From assembly GCF_000515395.1 (NCBI RefSeq), contig NZ_KI911782.1:496001-560000 (forward strand): DNA of 64,000 nucleotides, in the 5' to 3' direction. Source of the DNA: Jiangella gansuensis DSM 44835. Lineage in GTDB: Bacteria; Actinomycetota; Actinomycetes; Jiangellales; Jiangellaceae. Within the stretch, counting starts at the first letter, position 1. The number at the start of each line of letters is the position of its first letter. The translations under genes were made by a program, and so were the position numbers. The notes below the pieces were generated by a model. It searched no databases and was not told the origin of the DNA. It saw only the letters and a list, made by a program, of their open reading frames with translations. Below, in pieces: positions 52,988 to 61,860 of the stretch.

Positions 52988-53006
52988 CTAGGTTTGCCTA
53001 ACCTAA
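52988..53006 (-). promoter_or_regulatory. DtxR/IdeR iron box
   Basis: TTAGGTTAGGCAAACCTAG on the minus strand matches the 19-bp consensus TTAGGTTAGGCTAACCTAA at 17 of 19 positions. It overlaps the expected promoter of the siderophore operon, giving repression by iron-loaded DtxR/IdeR. Confidence 0.88.
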
Positions 53007-53052
53007 CTCAGACCGCAAGTGCCTCCGTGATGCTGCTTGCTGTGCACCCCGA

Positions 53053-53127
53053 AAATGATCACGTCCACCATGGGTGCACCCGCACCACCATGGATGCATG
53101 CCGCGTGGAGCGGGAGAACGCCTGGGG
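53053..53127 (+). repeat. GATCA palindromic repeat, family A copy 4
   Basis: AAATGATCACGT (53053-53064) is followed by a degenerate hairpin GGGTGCACCCGCACCACCA, a loop, then CGTGGAGCGGGAGAACGCC. It lies upstream of the siderophore promoter and downstream of the convergent septum-formation-like gene. Confidence 0.75.
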
Positions 53128-53212
53128 GCGGCCGGCAGTTCGACCCGAAGACCGCCCGGCCGGGCGGCGAGCGGAGCGGCTGCGGCGGAATCGACGCGCC
53201 GCCGCTCCGTCG

Positions 53213-53962
53213 TCAGGTCTGGGCCCGCTCCGCGAGCGTCCCCGTCAGCGGGCCGTTCGGCGACATGGCGATGCAGATGATCTCGCGGCTGGACACCCAG
53301 CGATCCTCGGCCGGGTAAATGTAGGTGAACCCGATGGTCATGTTCTGGGCCGCCGAGGGTGCGTAAGCCCACAGCAGGTCATTGCACCTCTGGTCAGCCT
53401 CCGCGAAGACCGCATCCTCGCCCGGGTAGGGTCCACGCTCCAGCTCGACGATGCCGAACACCTCGCCTTCGTGCGGCTGCGCGCACGGCACGGCAGGCAG
53501 TGAGAAGACCCTGGTCGTCTCCTCCAGGTCGTTGACGCAGTCGCCGACCCCCAGCTTCTCCGGCGCGAGATCCCCCGCCTCGGTGACGCGACCCGACTCG
53601 TCGCGGTCGGCCCGGTCCGTGGTGCCGACCGCGCTCAGGGTGATGATGAGCGTGAGCCAGACGCCGGACGCCACCAGCCCGCCGATCGCGTGCTTCTTGC
53701 CGGGCTGGTTCCGGTCGCTGAGCTGGACCAGCGCGATGATGGCGCAGGTGATGGCCAGCGGGAAGACGGCGAAGACCCCGAACAGCAGCGCGGCCACGGC
53801 GAGCTTGTTCGTGGACGGGTCGCGTGGCGGCCCCTCTTCGGCAGCCCATGGGTTGTACGGGCCGGGTGTGTAGGGCCGGGGTTCGAAATACGGCCGCGGC
53901 TGCGGATGGGGCTGCGGCGGTTGTGCTGGCTGGGCGTACGGGTCCGCCCCGGGATCGGACAT
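53213..53962 (-). CDS. DUF4190/septum-formation-like membrane protein
   Basis: A 249-residue protein. A Pro/Tyr-rich cytoplasmic N-terminus (about 45 residues) precedes two membrane helices (LAVAALLFGVFAVFPLAITCAIIALVQL and IGGLVASGVWLTLIITLSAVG), the DUF4190 layout. The extracytoplasmic part carries KLGVGDCVND, VPCAQPHEGEVFG and a further Cys pair, the Septum_form domain. Such proteins are common in actinobacteria; the role is not defined. ATG 53962 is preferred to 54016. Confidence 0.82.
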   Translation of the reverse strand: MSDPGADPYAQPAQPPQPHPQPRPYFEPRPYTPGPYNPWAAEEGPPRDPSTNKLAVAALLFGVFAVFPLAITCAIIALVQLSDRNQPGKKHAIGGLVASGVWLTLIITLSAVGTTDRADRDESGRVTEAGDLAPEKLGVGDCVNDLEETTRVFSLPAVPCAQPHEGEVFGIVELERGPYPGEDAVFAEADQRCNDLLWAYAPSAAQNMTIGFTYIYPAEDRWVSSREIICIAMSPNGPLTGTLAERAQT

Positions 53963-54117
53963 GGTGCGGACGGTAGCGCCTCGGCCGGACAGATGCCTCA
54001 CAACATGACATTGCATAGGTCTCGTGCGGAACGTAACGCGGCGATAACCTCTGCCCTACATCGGCCGATCTTCAATGGTCGAGCTTGTGCCCTGTCGGTC
54101 CCGGAGAGGAACGCGTC

Positions 54118-55464
54118 ATGAGGCTTACCGATCAGCCCCGTTCGAAGCGCCGCCTGGTGGTGGCCGCCGCTGCCGCCACGCTCGCGCTGACGGTCGTCGC
54201 CGTCCCGCCCACCGTCGGCGCCGCGGAGTCGAGCCTGCCCAGCGGCAACACCGAGTACCGCACGCTGGCCGACTACGAGGCGGACATGGCGGAGCTGGCC
54301 ACCGAGCACCCGGACCTGGTCAAGCCGATCACGTTGCCGTACGCGACGACGTCCGGCCGCACCGTCCACGGCATCGAGATCAGCCGCGACGTCGACGTCG
54401 ACAACGGCAAGCCGGTCTTCGTCAATGTCGGCATGCACCACGGCAACGAGTTCCCCAGCGGCGAGCTGACCATGGAGTTCGCCATCGACCTGGTCGAGAG
54501 CGCGGCCGCCGGCGACCCGTACGTCACCCGGCTGCTCGACGAGGCCCGCGTCGTCGTCGTGCCGGTGGTGAACGTCGACGGCTTCGTCCGCGGCCGCCGC
54601 CAGACCGACACGAACACCGACATGAACCGCAACTACGGCCTGGGCTGGCTGCCTATCTCCACCGGTGGCGCGGCGGCATGGTCGGAGCCGGAGACCCGCA
54701 ACATCGAGTGGTTGCTCTCCACCCGGCAGGCCACCGTGTTCAACACCCAGCACACGTGCATCCAGGTGGTGCTCTACCCGCCGCTGCAGCTCGAGGCCGG
54801 CCCGGCCCAGGACGTCGACCGGCTGCACGCGCTGGCCTCGCAGGTGGCGGCGGCGTACGGCCCCAATTACAAGGCGCTGCCGTCGGCGGAGGACTACGAG
54901 ACCACCGGAGAGGCCATCGACTGGGCGTACTTCGCCACCCGTGGCCTGTCCATCACCACCGAGACCTGCCCGGACGCGGGCGTGGCGCGCACCTACCAGA
55001 CGCAGGTGCTGGACGTGTACGACGAGCACCGCCAGGCCGCGTTCACCATGCTGGAGACGGCGGCCGACCCGGCCGAGCACGCCGTCATCGCCGGCCAGGC
55101 ACCGAAGGACGCGGTGTTGCGCATCACCAAGTCGTTCGACATGTACACCAGCCCATATCTCCAGGCGGACGGCTCGACCCGTCCGTCGTCGTTCACCACC
55201 ACGCTCACCGACGATCTCGACATCGCCAGCCGCAACGGCAAGTTCGAGTGGTCGGTCAACCCGTCGTACCGGCCGATCCCCGCCTACCAGGCCAGCGGTG
55301 TCGAAGGGAACCAGACGGGGTTCTACACCGAGCCGTGGATCCTCACCTGCGAGCGGCCGGACGGCACGGTGCTGCAGACCGTCCCGGTGAACGTCGACCT
55401 AGGCGAGCGGGTGACCGTCGACCTCAAGGAGTGCCGCCGCGAGTTCCACCGCGACCGCAGCTGA
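54118..55464 (+). CDS. Secreted M14-family zinc carboxypeptidase
   Basis: A 448-residue exoenzyme. The signal peptide is RRLVVAAAAATLALTVVAVPPTVGAAE. The peptidase domain has MHHGNEFPSGE (zinc HxxE), VVPVVNVDGFVRGRR, TDMNRNYG, NTQHTC (third ligand) and TTETCPDAG (catalytic Glu). The remaining 120 residues form a beta-rich domain. It releases C-terminal amino acids outside the cell. GGAGAGG precedes ATG 54118. Confidence 0.88.
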   Translation: MRLTDQPRSKRRLVVAAAAATLALTVVAVPPTVGAAESSLPSGNTEYRTLADYEADMAELATEHPDLVKPITLPYATTSGRTVHGIEISRDVDVDNGKPVFVNVGMHHGNEFPSGELTMEFAIDLVESAAAGDPYVTRLLDEARVVVVPVVNVDGFVRGRRQTDTNTDMNRNYGLGWLPISTGGAAAWSEPETRNIEWLLSTRQATVFNTQHTCIQVVLYPPLQLEAGPAQDVDRLHALASQVAAAYGPNYKALPSAEDYETTGEAIDWAYFATRGLSITTETCPDAGVARTYQTQVLDVYDEHRQAAFTMLETAADPAEHAVIAGQAPKDAVLRITKSFDMYTSPYLQADGSTRPSSFTTTLTDDLDIASRNGKFEWSVNPSYRPIPAYQASGVEGNQTGFYTEPWILTCERPDGTVLQTVPVNVDLGERVTVDLKECRREFHRDRS

Positions 55465-55491
55465 CATTCGCCCCTCCCTTCTCCGACCCGG

Positions 55492-55562
55492 AAATGATCA
55501 CGTTGCGTTGGGGTTCTCCCGCTTCACCAGGGATGCTTGCCTGGTGAAGCGGGAGAACGCCT
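55492..55562 (+). repeat. GATCA palindromic repeat, family A copy 5 (best copy)
   Basis: AAATGATCACGT (55492-55503) is followed by arms 55511-55530 and 55541-55560, complementary at 19 of 20 positions around a 10-base loop. It lies 28 bases after the carboxypeptidase stop. Confidence 0.85.
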
Positions 55563-55638
55563 GGTGTCGGGTCGCCGCGCCCACCCAACCCGAGCCATAC
55601 CGGCCCGGGTTGTCGGCCCGGCGTGTGAAGATGGCGGC

Positions 55639-56328
55639 ATGGGTGAGGACCGCTCCGCACTGAGCCGGCCGGACGCCTCCGCGGCGGTGTCCCATCTCGG
55701 CTGGCGTTATCTGCTGGGCCGGTTGCACACCGGCGTCGCCGTCGGGTCCCTGGCCGAGGCGGCCGAGGTCGCGACGACGGCGGCGCAGGCGGCCGGCACG
55801 TCGGCGAGCCTCTCACTCGACCTGCGCCGTGACCGGGTGCTGCTCGCCGTCCAGGACCCAGCGATCGCCGACGTCACCCCGGCCGATGTCGAGACGGCCG
55901 GACGCATCACGACGGCGTTGCTCGCGGCCGGCCGGCACTCCGACCCTGGCCTCGGAGAGGGCGGCCGCGTCGTGCAGTCCCTCGAGATCGGCATCGACGC
56001 CATCGACATCCCGGCCATCCGGCCGTTCTGGAAGGCAGTCCTCGGCTACACCGACGAGCCGGGGCACGAGGGTCCGGAGGACCCCCTGGTCGACCCTCGC
56101 GGCCAGGGTCCGGCCGTGTGGTTCCAACAGATGGACGCACCGAGACCGCAGCGCAACCGCATCCATCTCGACGTGACGGTCCCGCACGACGAAGCGGAGA
56201 ACCGGCTGCGGGCAGCGCTCGCCGCCGGTGGCCGGTTGGTGTTCGACGCCATGGTGCCGGCGTTCTGGGTGCTGGCCGACCCCGAGGGCAACGAGGCGTG
56301 CATCTGCACCTGGCAAGGGCGGGACTGA
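55639..56328 (+). CDS. Pterin-dehydratase-like / VOC two-domain protein
   Basis: A 229-residue fusion. Residues 1-100 resemble a 4a-hydroxytetrahydrobiopterin dehydratase-like fold (HLGWRYLLGRLHTGVAVGSLAEAAEVAT, DLRRDRVLLAVQD, VTPADVETAGRIT). Residues about 110-229 are a VOC domain (IGIDAIDIPAIRPFWKAVLGY, RNRIHLDVTVPHDEAENRL, WVLADPEGNEACICTW). The dehydratase's catalytic histidines are not all apparent. The reaction is unknown. The downstream PHP gene starts two bases after its stop. Confidence 0.8.
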   Translation: MGEDRSALSRPDASAAVSHLGWRYLLGRLHTGVAVGSLAEAAEVATTAAQAAGTSASLSLDLRRDRVLLAVQDPAIADVTPADVETAGRITTALLAAGRHSDPGLGEGGRVVQSLEIGIDAIDIPAIRPFWKAVLGYTDEPGHEGPEDPLVDPRGQGPAVWFQQMDAPRPQRNRIHLDVTVPHDEAENRLRAALAAGGRLVFDAMVPAFWVLADPEGNEACICTWQGRD

Positions 56329-56329
56329 G

Positions 56330-57361
56330 GTGAGCGCCGACGCCAACCCGGGCGACGTCCTGCGGCGCATCGCGTACCTGCTGGAGCGGGCGCGCGAGCC
56401 GACGTATCGAGTACGCGCCTTCCGCACCGCGGCGGCCGCAGCGGACACCGTCGGCGGGGCGGAGCTGGCCGAACGGGTCGCCGCAGGCACTCTCACCGAG
56501 CTGCGTGGCATCGGCAAGGTCACCGCCGAGGTCATCACGGAGGCGCTGGCCGGTGAGGTTCCGGTCTACCTCCGTCGCCTCGAAGCCACCGCCGGGCAGC
56601 CGGTCGCCGAGGGTGGTGCCGAGGTCCGCGCGGCACTCCGCGGCGACCTGCACACCCATTCGGACTGGTCCGACGGCGGCAGCCCGATCCCGGAGATGGT
56701 GCGTGCGGCGGCCGGGCTCGGCCACCAGTACATCGCGCTGACCGACCACTCGCCCAGGCTCACGGTCGCCAACGGGCTGTCCGTCGAGAGGCTGCGCCGT
56801 CAGCTCGACGTCGTGGCCGAGCTGAACGAGCAGTCCGACGGCATCCGCATCCTCACCGGCATCGAGGTCGACATCAACGAGGACGGGTCGTTGGACCAGA
56901 CCGACGAGCTACTCGGCCGGCTCGACGTCGTCGTCGCGAGTGTGCACTCCAAGCTGCGGATGCCCGCGGACGAGATGACCCGCCGTATGGTCACGGCGAT
57001 CGCCAACCCGCACGTCGACGTGCTCGGGCACTGCACCGGCCGGCTGGTCACCGGCGGTCGCGGCACCCGGCCGGAGTCCACCTTCGACGCCGAGCTCGTC
57101 TTCGCCGCGTGCGAGCGGTTCGGCGTCGCGGTCGAGATCAACTCCCGGCCGGAGCGGCTCGACCCACCGAAGCGGCTGCTGCGACTTGCGGTCGAGGCCG
57201 GCTGCTCGTTCGCCCTCGACACCGACGCCCACGCGCCCGGCCAGCTGGACTGGCAACCGTACGGGTGTGAGCGGGCGGCCGCGTGTGGCGTCCCGGTCGA
57301 GCGCATCGTCAACACCTGGGCGGTCGACGACCTGCTGGCCTGGACCGGCCGCTCCCGGTGA
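56330..57361 (+). CDS. PHP-domain protein with PolX-like helix-hairpin-helix N-terminus
   Basis: A 343-residue protein. Residues 1-75 form a DNA-binding helical region as in PolX (IAYLLERAREPTYRVRAFRTAA, LTELRGIGKVTAEVITEAL). The PHP phosphoesterase domain has GDLHTHSDWSDGG, YIALTDHSPRL, GIEVDINEDG, VVASVHSKLRM, VDVLGHCTGRL and FALDTDAH, the full set of metal ligands. The polymerase domain of PolX is absent. It is probably a DNA-repair phosphoesterase. The start is GTG 56330 after ACTGAGG. Confidence 0.86.
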   Translation: MSADANPGDVLRRIAYLLERAREPTYRVRAFRTAAAAADTVGGAELAERVAAGTLTELRGIGKVTAEVITEALAGEVPVYLRRLEATAGQPVAEGGAEVRAALRGDLHTHSDWSDGGSPIPEMVRAAAGLGHQYIALTDHSPRLTVANGLSVERLRRQLDVVAELNEQSDGIRILTGIEVDINEDGSLDQTDELLGRLDVVVASVHSKLRMPADEMTRRMVTAIANPHVDVLGHCTGRLVTGGRGTRPESTFDAELVFAACERFGVAVEINSRPERLDPPKRLLRLAVEAGCSFALDTDAHAPGQLDWQPYGCERAAACGVPVERIVNTWAVDDLLAWTGRSR

Positions 57362-57414
57362 TCAACAGGGAGTTGCTACCGCTGGAGGGGGCGTAGCTTC
57401 CTGTCGATCACGGG
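57354..57414. terminator. Hairpin between convergent genes (GATCA family B)
   Basis: CCCGGTGATCAACAGG on the left pairs imperfectly with CCTGTCGATCACGGG (57400-57414). It matches the 10721-10780 element in layout. The stop codons of the PHP gene (57361) and the convergent MFS gene (57362) are adjacent within it, and the last 18 or so MFS codons are encoded by the element. Confidence 0.65.
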
Positions 57415-58591
57415 ATGCTGGATCCCGCCGACGGGTCGCGGCGAGGCCGAAGCCGAGTGCCAGCGCCGCCATGGCCGCGCATCCCCACAGTGCTGCCGTC
57501 GGTCCGGCTCCGTCCACCAGCACGCCGAGCACACTCGTCGTGCCGGCGGCGATGCCGATGCTCAGCCCGAGCGCCACCCCGGACGCCAGCCCAGCGTGCC
57601 TCGGCAGAGCGTCCTGGGCGACGATGACCAGCGGATACACGCTGCCCTCGATGGCCAGCCCGATCAGCACCAGCAACGCGACCGCCATGACCGTCGTCGA
57701 CAACGGCAACATCGCCGTCAGCGGTAGCAAGACCGCCACCGAGACCACGATGACCGGGCGGCGGCCATGCCGGTCGCCTAGCCACCCGCCTGCATAGGTG
57801 CCGACGGCACCGGCCACCAGCATCGCGGTGACGGCGGCGCTGCCGAGACCGACGCCCGCGCCGAGCACCTCGTCGAACCACACCGGCGCGAACGCCATCA
57901 GGCCGAAGAGCACCGCGGTGGCGGCCGTCGCACCGGCTGTCGCGTACCCGAACGTCCGCCAGTCGCTGGGGAGACCGGCGAACTCGGCCTCGGTTGCGTC
58001 CGACGCGGGACCTGACGCGTCGATGCCGCGGCCCAGGAGCAGCGCGCCGGCCAGCGGGATCACGGCGACCGCGGCCACGGCCGGTAGCCCGAACGCGGCA
58101 CCGAGCGGCACCGCCAGGGCCGGGCCGAGCGCGAAGCCGATGTTGCCGCCCAGTGCGAACACGCCCAGGGCCGAGCCGGGGCTGTCGCCCGCCGCCGCGC
58201 GGGTGGCCCGGATCGCCTCCGGGTGGAAGACCGCTACGCCCAGGCCGCCGGCCAGCAACGCCACCGCGATGGCGGCGAACGACTCCACCGCGGTCGCCAG
58301 CGCCAACCCGCCGGCGGCCATCACCAGGCCGAGCGGCTGCAGCCATGCCGCCCGTACGCGGTCGCCGACCAGCCCGGCGACCGGTTGCATCACGGAGGAG
58401 GCAAGGCTGCCGGCCAGCACGAGCAGCCCGGCGTCGGCGTAGCTCATGCCGCGGTCGGCGACAAAGAACGGGACCAGTGCCGGGACAGCGCCCTGGAAGA
58501 GGTCAGCGCCCACATGTCCCACGGTCAGCCGGGCCACCCGGCCGCGGTGGACGCCCTGACCGGGCAGCACCCGGTCGAGCACGGCGGTCAT
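57362..58591 (-). CDS. MFS transporter (fosmidomycin-resistance-like)
   Basis: A 409-residue, 12-helix exporter: VGHVGADLFQGAVPALVPFFVADRG at the N-terminus, VMQPVAGLVGDRVRAAW, GLGVAVFHPEAIRATR and, in the second half, GWLGDRHGRRPVIVVS, the DHA signature. The AVFHPEA motif is typical of the Fsr group. Its start ATG 58591 overlaps the TetR stop by four bases, so regulator and exporter are co-translated. Substrate unknown, probably a toxic compound. Confidence 0.87.
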   Translation of the reverse strand: MTAVLDRVLPGQGVHRGRVARLTVGHVGADLFQGAVPALVPFFVADRGMSYADAGLLVLAGSLASSVMQPVAGLVGDRVRAAWLQPLGLVMAAGGLALATAVESFAAIAVALLAGGLGVAVFHPEAIRATRAAAGDSPGSALGVFALGGNIGFALGPALAVPLGAAFGLPAVAAVAVIPLAGALLLGRGIDASGPASDATEAEFAGLPSDWRTFGYATAGATAATAVLFGLMAFAPVWFDEVLGAGVGLGSAAVTAMLVAGAVGTYAGGWLGDRHGRRPVIVVSVAVLLPLTAMLPLSTTVMAVALLVLIGLAIEGSVYPLVIVAQDALPRHAGLASGVALGLSIGIAAGTTSVLGVLVDGAGPTAALWGCAAMAALALGFGLAATRRRDPASRDRQEATPPPAVATPC

Positions 58592-59163
58592 GGGAGCAGC
58601 CCGTTCAGGGCGAGATCGAGAACGGCGCCGGTGGCCCGCTGCGCCGGCCACCGGTGCTCGCGGCGCAGGTGCAGGTACGTCTCGGTGACCTGGACGTACA
58701 GCACGGTCGCGGCCTCCTCGGGGTTGTCGAAGGTGCGCAGCGAGCCGTCCAACGCGCCGTCGCGCAGCAGCCGCACGATGGGCGCGGTGAACTCCGCCCG
58801 GGTGAGGGAGTCGTCTCCCGGCTCGTGGTAGATCGCGTTGAGTGCGGCGTCGTCCAGTCCGCTCAGCAGGTCGGAGCGTTCGTCGGTGAGCGCGCACACG
58901 GCCTCGACGAGCGCGGTCAGCCGGGTCCGGGCGTCGCCGTCGGCGGCCAGGATGGGCAGCAACCGTGCGCTCTCCTCGCGGACCAGTTCGTCACGCAGGG
59001 CCGCCAGGATGGCCGTTCTCGTCTCGCCGCGTCGGTACAGGGTGACGCGGGTGATGCCGGCCTCCTTGGCGATGTCGGCCATGGAGGCGGTGCGTAACTC
59101 CTGACGCTCGGCGAGCCGCTTGGCGGCTTCGAGCACATCCTGAGACACCCTGTCGTCATTCAC
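58588..59163 (-). CDS. TetR-family regulator of the adjacent exporter
   Basis: A 191-residue repressor. The HTH contains SQDVLEAAKRLAERQELRTASMADIAKEAGITRVTLYRRGETRTAIL; a helical ligand domain follows. GTG 59163 is chosen because it immediately follows a palindromic operator and removes an atypical 65-residue extension. It is coupled to the MFS gene. Confidence 0.87.
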   Translation of the reverse strand: MNDDRVSQDVLEAAKRLAERQELRTASMADIAKEAGITRVTLYRRGETRTAILAALRDELVREESARLLPILAADGDARTRLTALVEAVCALTDERSDLLSGLDDAALNAIYHEPGDDSLTRAEFTAPIVRLLRDGALDGSLRTFDNPEEAATVLYVQVTETYLHLRREHRWPAQRATGAVLDLALNGLLP

Positions 59164-59178
59164 GATACAAGGTGTATC
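59164..59178. promoter_or_regulatory. Palindrome at the TetR start, candidate operator
   Basis: GATACA-AGG-TGTATC has perfect 6-bp arms and abuts the GTG start of the TetR gene. This position suggests a leaderless or short-leader transcript under autorepression. Confidence 0.65.
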
Positions 59179-59299
59179 ACAGGATTCGCGGTCGAGGAAG
59201 ACTGTCAGCGGTACGAACGGGTGGTTTCCGGCCTGGTTGCGTGTCGCGGTGGGGGCACATCGCCAGGCGATGGCAGGGGAGCGCGTACTCTCTGCGCGC

Positions 59300-60001
59300 A
59301 TGGACATCATCCTGATCCCGGGCTTCTGGCTCGACGGCTCGTCGTGGAGCCAGGTCACGCCGGTGTTGGAGCAGGCGGGTCACCGGGTGCGCGCGCTCAC
59401 GCTGCCAGGGCTGGAGTCAGTCGGGGCTGATCGCAGCGGCATCGGGCTGCGCGATCACGTCGCCGCCACGGTCGCCGCCGTGGACGAGGTCGACGGCCCC
59501 GTCGTGCTGGTGGGGCATTCCGGTGGGAGCGCCATCGCGCACGGTGCCGCCGACGCTCGGCCGGACCGCGTCGCGCGGGTGATTCACGTCGACTCCATCC
59601 CGCTCGCCAACGGTCAGCCGATCAACGCCGCGCTGCCCGTGGTGGACGGCGAGATCCCGCTGCCCGACTGGTCGGAGTTCGCGGTCGAGGACATGCGGGA
59701 CCTGGACGACGACCTGCGCGCGGCGTTCCGCGCGCGGGCCATTCCCGAGCCGACGGGCGTGGCCTTCGACCCGCAGGTGCTCACCGACGATCGGCGCTAC
59801 GACGTCCCGGCCACGGTCGTCGCCTGCGAGTTCACCGGCGAGCAGCTGCGGGAGTGGATGGCCGAGGGTGACCCGGATCTCGCGGAAGTGGCCGCCCTGC
59901 GCAAGGTCGAGTACGTCGACGTGCCGACCGGCCACTGGCCGCAGTTCACCAAGCCCGCCGAACTCGCCCAGGCCATCCTCGGGGCGCTCGACCGCACCTG
60001 A
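59300..60001 (+). CDS. Alpha/beta-hydrolase fold protein
   Basis: A 233-residue hydrolase. IILIPGFWLDGSSWSQVTP holds the oxyanion region, LVGHSGGSAIAHGAA has the nucleophile Ser in GHSGG, and GHWPQFTKPAELAQAI supplies the catalytic His. It resembles salicylate-esterase-like actinobacterial hydrolases; the substrate is unknown. The start is ATG 59300. It is transcribed away from the TetR/MFS pair. Confidence 0.86.
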   Translation: MDIILIPGFWLDGSSWSQVTPVLEQAGHRVRALTLPGLESVGADRSGIGLRDHVAATVAAVDEVDGPVVLVGHSGGSAIAHGAADARPDRVARVIHVDSIPLANGQPINAALPVVDGEIPLPDWSEFAVEDMRDLDDDLRAAFRARAIPEPTGVAFDPQVLTDDRRYDVPATVVACEFTGEQLREWMAEGDPDLAEVAALRKVEYVDVPTGHWPQFTKPAELAQAILGALDRT

Positions 60002-60027
60002 CGTGCGGTCCGCGAGGCGACGAGCGC

Positions 60028-61404
60028 TCAGCAGGGTGCCGGGGCGATGTTCGCGTTGAGCCGGAACAGGTTGTCCGGGTCGTAGCGCCGCTTCACCTCG
60101 GTCAGCCGGTCCCAGGTGGCGCCGGGATAGGCCTCCCGGATGCGCGCCGGGGCGTCGTCGCCGAGGAAGTTGACGTACGCGCCGGGGCCGCCGTTCTGGA
60201 TCCGCTCGGTGAGCTGGACGACCCAGGCCTCGCGCTCGGTCCGCGTCTCGGGGCCGTCGACGAACGCCGCGACGTTGACCATGAAGCCGCGCCGGCGGTG
60301 GGCGTACGCGGTGGCGTCGTCGGGGACCCGCGCGATGGCGCCGCCGAGCGGCCGCAGCTGGGTGACCCGCATCGGAGCCGGGGCCGACGCGAGTTGCTCG
60401 AGGATGCCCTCGACCAGCGGCCGGTCGATCTGGTCGGCGAAGAGCGTGCGGGCCACCGCGACCGGGTGGTAGTCGTTGTCCTCGGGTGGGAACATCGCCG
60501 CGTACGTCATGGGCTGCACCATGTCGACGATGGGCGTGGCCAGGGCCCGGATAGGGGCGAGCACCTTCTCCGCCTCGTCGACGGGCCCTGCGTAGCAGAC
60601 CAGCGCGAACGCCACCATGGTGCCGTGCAGTTCCTCCGGCACGAAGGGCATCGGCGGCGCCGGCATGAGGTTGACGATGACCGACAACTCGTCCGGAGCG
60701 GCAGCGGCCTCGGTGAGGAAGCCGTGCACGACGTCCGCGGTGGCCGGGAGCATGAGCATGCCGCCCACGATGCCCGGCAGCTCCCGCACCTGGTACTGGA
60801 ACCGGGTGACGACGCCGAAGTTGCCACCGCCGCCGCGGATGGCCCAGAACAGCTCGGGATGGTTCTCGGCGTCGACCACCAGCACCTGGCCGTCGGCAGT
60901 GACGACCTCGGCCGCCACCACGGCGTCGATGGTGAGGCCGTACTTGCGGGACAGGAACCCGACCCCGCCGCCGGTGGTGATGCCGCCGATGCCGACAGTG
61001 CCGGTGTCGCCGAAGCCGAGGACCAGCCCGTGCTCGGCGAGCGCCGTGGTGACCTCGCCCGCCGTCAGGCCCGTCTGCGCCCACACGGTGCCGCCGGCGA
61101 CGTCGACGTCGAGGTCGCGCAGCGCCGCGAGGTCGAGGGTGATGCCGCCGTCGCTGACGCCGTGGCCGACGGCGCTGTGCCCACCGCTGCGGACGGAGAG
61201 CTCCATGCCGGTGTCGCGAGCCAGGGCGACGACGGCGGCGACCTCCGCGGTGTCGGCGGGGCGAATGACGACGGCGGGGCGGTGGTCGGCGCCGCCGTAG
61301 AAGACGGAGCGGGCGGCATCGTAGCCGTCGTCACCCGGTGCGATGACCTCGCCGGCGAAGTCGGAACGGAGCCGGTCGAGGGAGAGAGTGGTAGGCGTGC
61401 TCAT
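60028..61404 (-). CDS. FAD-binding oxidoreductase of the BBE (berberine-bridge-enzyme-like) type
   Basis: A 458-residue flavoprotein. The PCMH-type FAD domain has VVIRPADTAEVAAVVALARDTG, LSVRSGGHSAVGHGVSDGGITLDL (His for covalent flavin), FGDTGTVGIGGITTGGGVGFLSRKYGLTIDAVVAAEVVTAD and LFWAIRGGGGNFGVVTRF. The C-terminal BBE motif is YPGATWDRLTEVKRRYDPDNLFRLNANI. It oxidises an unknown alcohol or sugar with O2. ATG 61404 is chosen over the frame opening at 61524. Confidence 0.9.
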   Translation of the reverse strand: MSTPTTLSLDRLRSDFAGEVIAPGDDGYDAARSVFYGGADHRPAVVIRPADTAEVAAVVALARDTGMELSVRSGGHSAVGHGVSDGGITLDLAALRDLDVDVAGGTVWAQTGLTAGEVTTALAEHGLVLGFGDTGTVGIGGITTGGGVGFLSRKYGLTIDAVVAAEVVTADGQVLVVDAENHPELFWAIRGGGGNFGVVTRFQYQVRELPGIVGGMLMLPATADVVHGFLTEAAAAPDELSVIVNLMPAPPMPFVPEELHGTMVAFALVCYAGPVDEAEKVLAPIRALATPIVDMVQPMTYAAMFPPEDNDYHPVAVARTLFADQIDRPLVEGILEQLASAPAPMRVTQLRPLGGAIARVPDDATAYAHRRRGFMVNVAAFVDGPETRTEREAWVVQLTERIQNGGPGAYVNFLGDDAPARIREAYPGATWDRLTEVKRRYDPDNLFRLNANIAPAPC

Positions 61405-61648
61405 GCGGTCAGGGGTCTCCTTCGCGTGTCGTGGCGCCGTGGCCGGTACGACCCGGGCAGCGTGTCGGGTACGACACTGCCCGGACGCGCTGACAGATCG
61501 CTCACAGAACGGTGTCAGCGCCACGCGCCGGCTGGGCCTCGGACTCCATTCAAGCCGAAGCCACCGACAAGGTCGGAACGGTTTTCGCGCACAGCTCGAC
61601 CGGCCGGGGCGCGTGGAGCGGGCCGGACGGACTGGGTAGCCTGTGCCC

Positions 61649-61722
61649 GGGGCCTCTAGCTCAATTGGCAGAGCAGCGGACTTTTAATCCGCGGGTTCAG
61701 GGTTCGATCCCCTGGGGGCCCA
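61649..61722 (+). tRNA. tRNA-Lys (anticodon TTT)
   Basis: The acceptor GGGCCTC pairs with GGGGCCC; the D-arm is GCTCAATTGGCAGAGC. The anticodon loop CTTTTAA lies on a GCGGA/TCCGC stem, and the T-arm is CAGGGTTCGATCCCCTG. CCA is not encoded. No element is integrated here. Confidence 0.95.
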
Positions 61723-61860
61723 CCTCTGGTTCGGAGACTTCGCATACGACCGATCCGCAGGTTCACGGTTCGAGGTCATCGTCATGACGAGTGCCTTCAG
61801 AGGTCCACGTGATTCGTGCGCGGCACCAGCACCGTCGCCCTGGTCTCCGGGGCGGCAAGC

